A DNA stretch of 15,377 nucleotides from Bacilli bacterium (GTDB lineage: Bacteria > Bacillota_I > Bacilli_A > RFN20 > CAG-826): contig JAILRR010000049.1 in assembly GCA_024698065.1 (NCBI GenBank), positions 1 to 15,377 of the forward strand, in the 5' to 3' direction. A model generated the notes under the pieces. The model saw nothing but the letters and a program-made list of their open reading frames with translations. It had not been told where the DNA came from and made no database searches. Shown here in pieces: positions 11,589 through 15,377 of this stretch; the first letter of the stretch is position 1, and every line of letters begins with the position of its first letter. The position numbers were made by a program, and so were the translations under genes.

Positions 11589-14371
11589 ACACGCTGGTAA
11601 TCAAACATCTAAAGAAGAGCTTTGGGGATAGGACAATCTTCAATGACGTCTCTTTCACCCTACCTGAGAAAGGCCTTTTCGTTGTTGTTGGTGAATCCGG
11701 AAGTGGCAAAAGCACCCTCCTCGAAATGGTCGCGGGGTTAGACACGAATTATGGTGGGGAAATCTTGGTTCTAGGCAAAGAGCTCAAACAAATGAGGGAG
11801 GGTGATATCTCTGATTTCCGCCTATCAAAAATCGGATTTATCCGGCAAAACTATGATATTTTGCCTTTAGAAAACGTTTTCGATAACGTCGCTCTTCCTT
11901 TAAGAGGGAGCAATTTAGGAAACAAAGCGATCAAGCAGAAAGTAAAGGAAGCTCTTTATAACTGTAACCTTCTGGACAAGGAAAAACAGGTCTCATCATC
12001 CCTCTCTGGCGGAGAGAAGCAAAGGGTCGCGCTTGCTAGGGCGCTCGTCAATAACCCAAGCATCGTTTTAGCCGATGAACCGACTGGGGCTTTGGATGAG
12101 AAGAACGCTGAGATCATTTACGAGCTTCTTGCCAAAATCGCGAAGACAAGATTGGTGTTACTCGTCTCCCATGACTTAGAGAGGAGTAAGAGATATAGCG
12201 ATGCGATATTGTTCCTAGAAGAAGGGGGAATCCGTTTTGAGAAGACGTTTTGCTTGCCGTTCGAATCATACCTTTCCTCCGAAGTGGAGAAGGAGAATAA
12301 ACCTCATTTCCCTTTCTCTTGTTGGCTAAGGCATGGCTATCACTTGCTCAAGAGGAAAAAGGGTCGTACTTTTATCTCTACCGCCATCATCCTCTTTGCT
12401 CTCGTTTCTTTTGGAATATCGATTTACGTCTCGCGTGATTTGGAAGGGGAACTTACTAGCGCTTTCTCATCTTTGACAGGCGATGATGTCATCGTTGTCG
12501 AGAAAGCGGGATCTTCTCCATCATTCGGAAGAGTCGTTTCTCTTGGTGAAGAAGAAGTGGAGAAGCTCGCCGTTAATAACCAAGAATACGTCCAAGGATT
12601 TGGAACCTCATACATCGTTCCTTTTGAGAGTTATTTTCCTAACGCGAACCATTTCTACATTTCCTCTTTTGGGAAAGCGATTGATATGCCTTCGATGTCG
12701 GTTAGGACAATCAATGATTTCTTATGGCTCGAGGACTATAAGGATCAGGTCTTCTATCCATCTCTCCCAAAGGTTCTGGAAGAGGATCAAGTCGTTCTTT
12801 CGCTTCCCTATGTAGCGATGGTCAAGATGTGTGAAGGCCTTCACATAATCCGGAATTACGAGGAGCTAGGGAAGGCGCTTCAAAACAATCCGCTAGACCT
12901 CTTTTTGGAGGTCGCCAACGACGATTGGAATTATGCCGACAACATGTATTTCAAAGTGGTCGCCGTGACAGAAGGGACAAAAACGACGATTCTCCATTAC
13001 GACCACAAATGGAACGAATATGTCTTCGAGGAAAAGATGAGATTTCCTAGTGATGATGAGGAAAATAACTCTCTTCCATGGATTATGAACAAAGCATTTT
13101 ATTTGCAATTAAATCAAGATTTGCAGGGTTTTTTTGAAAAAATGCGCAAAGAGAAAGAAGGGCAATCATATGTCTTTGAAAGAACAAGTTACACATATGA
13201 TCAGACGCACAATCGGAAGGGCTTCGCTTCAAGTCTTAACCGCTATTATGTCTATTTGTCTGACGGTGATTACCTCTCTCCGAAAGCGCTTGAGGAGATA
13301 GGCGAAAGAGGATGTTTCTCCTCAAAAGAAGTCTATGGGGAAAACTCATATTCTTTTTATCCAGACTCCCTGGCCTGTGGCTTTTCTAATCCCTTCTTTT
13401 TAGGTCCCTTGAAAGAGGATGTTGAGCTTGCAAGCGATGCGCTTACGAGAGTCCTAAGAACTGATGCGATGAGCGAGGTAAAACTGCCGTCTGGCGTTGT
13501 TATGGGAAGCGTGCTCAAACCACGAAATACCGCTCTGACATTCTCTAGCGATTTCTCTAACCTCATGGAGGGAAGAGTCCCTAGCAAAACCGATGAGGTG
13601 TGCATTAGTTCTTCACTCAAAAGAAAGCTCGGGGAAAGTGAGAAACTTTATTGTGCTGGGATGGTTGAGAGCTCCGTTTCGGGGGAATTTCTTAACCGCG
13701 ATTACCGCATCGGTGAGCTACAAGTTGTTGGTGTGGTGGAGAATGATCTCGACGTCCTCTATGGGGGTGAGTATTGGTGCGTCGATTACTGGAGAGACTT
13801 TTTGGGGATGAGTTCTTTTCTCCTAGGGCCGACAAAAACGGTGTATCGTCTCAAAAAGGAATACGACAGCGACCAAGTGATCAAAGTTTTAGGTGCGGAA
13901 TATCCTTCTTGCAGATTTGTCGATCCTTCCAAGGCTGTTAAGGATTCGGTCACATCTGTTACGTCTTATGTCAGACTTGCTTTGCAAATCGCGAGCATCG
14001 TCACATTAATCACCGCAGGTTTTCTGCTTCTTGTAGTAGCTTTGTTGACAGGTCTAGAAAACAAGCATGAAGGAAAGCTTTTGCACACTCTCGGGATCAA
14101 GAGGGAAGAGATTTTCGAGAGCTATGGCGCCAGCCTTTTAATCGTCACGCTTTATTCGGTAATTGCTGCGGTTATTTCTCTCTTCAGCCTAGAAGTGGTG
14201 GTGGATTCCGCCATCAAAGAAAGCTTTTCTTCGACTTCGCCTTTTAAGCCTGATTTCTTGCCTCCTTTAGCGACGGTTGCAACTGGTTTGGCAGGTCTAA
14301 TAATTGCCCTGGTTTTCATTCGAATTTGGGTAAAGAAAAGGAATTTTTTGAGGGAAGAGGAAAAATCTTAG
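11585..14371 (+). CDS. ABC transporter, ATPase fused to FtsX/MacB-type permease (half-molecule 2, very large outer domain)
   Basis: A 928-residue partner of the preceding gene, start-coupled by ATGA (11585-11588). ATPase residues are complete: Walker A GESGSGKS (36-43), Q88, LSGGE (140-144), Walker B IVLADEP (160-166), H196. TM1 is at about 264-283. An extracytoplasmic region of about 515 residues (284-801) is roughly twice the size of its partner's. The last three TMs are at 802-824, 850-869 and 894-916, with the FtsX-like motif NKHEGKLLHTLGIKREEIFE between the first two. Two complete but different half-molecules suggest a heterodimer. No two-component system or membrane-fusion partner lies nearby, so I cannot assign a substrate; peptide or envelope-stress efflux is plausible. 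No clear terminator follows. Confidence 0.92.
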   Translation: MNTLVIKHLKKSFGDRTIFNDVSFTLPEKGLFVVVGESGSGKSTLLEMVAGLDTNYGGEILVLGKELKQMREGDISDFRLSKIGFIRQNYDILPLENVFDNVALPLRGSNLGNKAIKQKVKEALYNCNLLDKEKQVSSSLSGGEKQRVALARALVNNPSIVLADEPTGALDEKNAEIIYELLAKIAKTRLVLLVSHDLERSKRYSDAILFLEEGGIRFEKTFCLPFESYLSSEVEKENKPHFPFSCWLRHGYHLLKRKKGRTFISTAIILFALVSFGISIYVSRDLEGELTSAFSSLTGDDVIVVEKAGSSPSFGRVVSLGEEEVEKLAVNNQEYVQGFGTSYIVPFESYFPNANHFYISSFGKAIDMPSMSVRTINDFLWLEDYKDQVFYPSLPKVLEEDQVVLSLPYVAMVKMCEGLHIIRNYEELGKALQNNPLDLFLEVANDDWNYADNMYFKVVAVTEGTKTTILHYDHKWNEYVFEEKMRFPSDDEENNSLPWIMNKAFYLQLNQDLQGFFEKMRKEKEGQSYVFERTSYTYDQTHNRKGFASSLNRYYVYLSDGDYLSPKALEEIGERGCFSSKEVYGENSYSFYPDSLACGFSNPFFLGPLKEDVELASDALTRVLRTDAMSEVKLPSGVVMGSVLKPRNTALTFSSDFSNLMEGRVPSKTDEVCISSSLKRKLGESEKLYCAGMVESSVSGEFLNRDYRIGELQVVGVVENDLDVLYGGEYWCVDYWRDFLGMSSFLLGPTKTVYRLKKEYDSDQVIKVLGAEYPSCRFVDPSKAVKDSVTSVTSYVRLALQIASIVTLITAGFLLLVVALLTGLENKHEGKLLHTLGIKREEIFESYGASLLIVTLYSVIAAVISLFSLEVVVDSAIKESFSSTSPFKPDFLPPLATVATGLAGLIIALVFIRIWVKKRNFLREEEKS

Positions 14372-14400
14372 GTTTACCTATATCTTTTTGGGAGGGATAA

Positions 14401-14454
14401 ATGATATATTTATCTCAGCAATTTTTCATTACATTGCAAGAAAGGATGTTATGA
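14401..14454 (+). CDS. Possible 17-codon leader peptide overlapping the csp start
   Basis: GGGAGGG (14390-14396) sits 4 bases before ATG 14401. The frame encodes MIYLSQQFFITLQERML and stops at TGA 14452-14454, overlapping the csp ATG (14451) as ATGA. This is the classic geometry of translational coupling. A TATATT at 14405-14410 could instead be a promoter -10, in which case the peptide would not be transcribed from it. No homologue is known to me. Confidence 0.35.
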   Translation: MIYLSQQFFITLQERML

Positions 14455-14657
14455 AGGGATCTGTTAAGATGTTCAACAAGGAAAAGGGTTTTGGTTTTAT
14501 TCGTGCCGAAGATAACCAAGATTACTTCTTCCACTACAGCTCCATCATTAGCGAAGAACGCTACAAGAGCCTCGATCAGGGCGACAGCGTTGAATTCGAA
14601 GTCGATGAGAATAACGCTCGTGGACTCCGCGCTAAAGATGTGAAAAAAGTTCAGTAG
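14451..14657 (+). CDS. csp: Cold-shock domain protein (CspA family RNA chaperone)
   Basis: A 68-residue single cold-shock domain. RNP1 KGFGFI is at 12-17 after VKMFNKE, and RNP2 DYFFHYS is at 24-30. Binding aromatics F14, F16, F26, F27 and H28 are present. These proteins melt RNA structure and act in transcription antitermination or translation, not only in cold. Length matches the usual 65-70. The ATG at 14451 has AAAGGA (14441-14446) before it and gives the normal MKGSVKMFN start; a longer in-frame reading from TTG 14388 is rejected. It lies 80 bases after the ABC pair without a clear terminator between, and has its own terminator after it. Confidence 0.96.
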   Translation: MKGSVKMFNKEKGFGFIRAEDNQDYFFHYSSIISEERYKSLDQGDSVEFEVDENNARGLRAKDVKKVQ

Positions 14658-14682
14658 TTCGTTGTAAATATAAGTTTTCAAC

Positions 14683-14710
14683 AAAAGCCTCCCTTTCGTC
14701 GGAGGCTTTT
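14683..14710 (+). terminator. Rho-independent terminator after csp
   Basis: AAAAGCCTCC (14683-14692) pairs with GGAGGCTTTT (14701-14710) around an 8-base loop, 10 perfect pairs. The T residues are part of the stem, and the A-tract on the other side could also let it act on the opposite strand. Confidence 0.85.
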
Positions 14711-14753
14711 CATTAGGTTTCATCGAACAAAATGGAAATACTTTTTTCTTTTG

Positions 14754-14787
14754 TTCAAAACAAAATGAGTTAGAGATATAATCTCTA
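14754..14787 (+). promoter_or_regulatory. ychF promoter with a palindrome centred on the -10
   Basis: A perfect TATAAT (14777-14782) has TTCAAA (14754-14759) 17 bases upstream as the likely -35. The -10 lies inside TAGAGAT (14771-14777) ATA ATCTCTA (14781-14787), a perfect 7-base inverted repeat. A bound protein there would block polymerase, so this is a candidate operator. It resembles the palindrome in the rny promoter region (3440-3457). Confidence 0.6.
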
Positions 14788-14813
14788 CGCAACAAAGGAT
14801 TAGAAGTTGTTTT

Positions 14814-15377
14814 ATGGCATTAAAAGCAGGTATCGTCGGTCTCCCAAACGTAGGCAAATCAACACTCTTCAACGCGATTACGAATTCGCACGTTTTAGCG
14901 GAGAACTATCCGTTCGCGACCATTAACCCGAACACCGGTGTCGTTTTGGTCCCAGATGAAAGGCTTGATTACCTCACCAAAGTCTTCAACCCAAAGAAAA
15001 AAATCAACGCCACATTCGATTTCTATGACATCGCAGGTTTAGTCAAAGGCGCCTCCAAAGGAGAAGGCCTTGGCAACCAGTTCCTTGCCGCCATCCGTGA
15101 GTGTGATGCCATTGTCGAAGTCGTTCGTTGCTTCGATAATGCTGCCGTTCTCCGTTACAATGAAGAACCAGTTGATCCAGCCAACGATATTGATGTTATC
15201 AACCTTGAGCTTTCGATGGCCGATCTCGATACGGTAAACAACCGCATCGGCAAGATGGAATCAAAAGCGAGAATCACCAAAGATAAGCAAGCTCTCTATG
15301 AGATGCCAATCTTGACTGCCATCAAAGCCGTCCTTGAAGAAGGCAAATCCGCAAGAACCGTCAAAGGCTTATCTAGC
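14814..15377 (+). CDS. ychF: Ribosome-binding ATPase/GTPase YchF (Obg-like), N-terminal 188 codons
   Basis: Partial at the window edge; the family is about 365 residues. The P-loop GLPNVGKST is at 9-17 and DIAGLVKGASKGEGLGNQFL (about 73-92) is the YchF version of switch II. The ENYPFATINPNTGVV stretch before it is equally characteristic. YchF is a universally conserved OBG-family protein that prefers ATP, binds the ribosome and influences the oxidative-stress response and translation. The usual coiled-coil insertion begins in the visible part (about 135-170). The ATG is supported by the MALKAGIVGLPNVGKS start typical of the family. The Shine-Dalgarno is weak: AAAGGA (14794-14799) is 14 bases away and AGAAG (14802-14806) is 7 bases away. 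The gene has its own promoter after the csp terminator. Confidence 0.97.
   Translation, partial: MALKAGIVGLPNVGKSTLFNAITNSHVLAENYPFATINPNTGVVLVPDERLDYLTKVFNPKKKINATFDFYDIAGLVKGASKGEGLGNQFLAAIRECDAIVEVVRCFDNAAVLRYNEEPVDPANDIDVINLELSMADLDTVNNRIGKMESKARITKDKQALYEMPILTAIKAVLEEGKSARTVKGLSS

Noticed and set aside
1128..14371. Mycoplasma-type genetic code (TGA as Trp)
   Set aside because: Several genes end at TGA with exact ATGA or TGATG overlaps to the next start, and Trp is coded by TGG in pgsA and elsewhere.
14388..14450. TTG start adding 21 residues to the cold-shock protein
   Set aside because: The extension has no counterpart in the family, and ATG 14451 gives the standard MKGSVKMFN beginning with AAAGGA upstream.
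1..15377. CRISPR array, insertion sequence, tRNA or rRNA genes
   Set aside because: I saw no spaced direct repeats, transposase-like frames, cloverleaf or rRNA-like sequence; intergenic space is only a few hundred bases in total.

Overview
The window looks like chromosomal core DNA from a low- to mid-GC member of the Bacilli/Firmicutes, perhaps close to the Erysipelotrichia or Mollicutes-like uncultured lineages. The evidence is gene order: gpsB next to a type B RNase P RNA, then pgsA-cinA-recA, then rny-ymdB-miaB, closely follows the Bacillus recA/rny neighbourhood. No sporulation gene (such as spoVS) lies between. TGA is used as a stop (pgsA, miaB, tcdA, ABC gene 1) and Trp is TGG, so the code is standard and not the Mycoplasma code. 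I cannot name a genus.

Layout. Bases 1-102 (minus) hold the first 34 codons of an XRE-type repressor. It diverges from gpsB (348-764) across a 245-base intergenic region with an inverted repeat. rnpB (about 769-1098) starts 4 bases after gpsB, and pgsA (1128-1760), stand-alone cinA C-domain (1757-2236) and recA (2272-3324) follow. I see no terminator until the strong one after recA. A 266-base gap follows, with promoter-like sequences, a palindrome and a run of hairpins forming a probable structured leader. Next comes a tight six-gene unit: rny, ymdB, miaB, miaA, tcdA and a DUF951 gene (3633-9498), with gaps of at most 10 bases or overlaps. A hairpin at 9514-9546 closes this unit and also contains the ribosome binding site of the next gene. 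Two overlapping genes (9549-14371) encode ABC transporter half-molecules, each an ATPase fused to an FtsX/MacB-type permease. A cold-shock protein gene with its own terminator follows, then the first 188 codons of ychF.

How the genes work together. The left half is a division, DNA-repair and lipid housekeeping cluster. The middle is an RNA-metabolism island: RNase P RNA, RNase Y, the RNase Y-associated phosphodiesterase YmdB, and three enzymes that modify tRNA at or next to A37 (MiaA and MiaB make ms2i6A; TcdA makes ct6A). The most striking point is that MiaB carries a C-terminal extension of about 100 residues resembling the YmcA/YlbF (RicA) family. In Bacillus subtilis RicA is encoded by the separate gene just downstream of miaB and works with RNase Y. 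Here it appears to be fused to MiaB, which physically joins a tRNA methylthiotransferase to an RNA-processing adaptor.

Other points worth a look: a structured leader before rny; related TAGAG...CTCTA palindromes in the rny and ychF promoter regions; a gpsB promoter so close to the start codon that the transcript may begin inside the Shine-Dalgarno; a terminator-like hairpin that masks the ABC operon's ribosome binding site; and a possible 17-codon leader peptide coupled to csp by an ATGA overlap.
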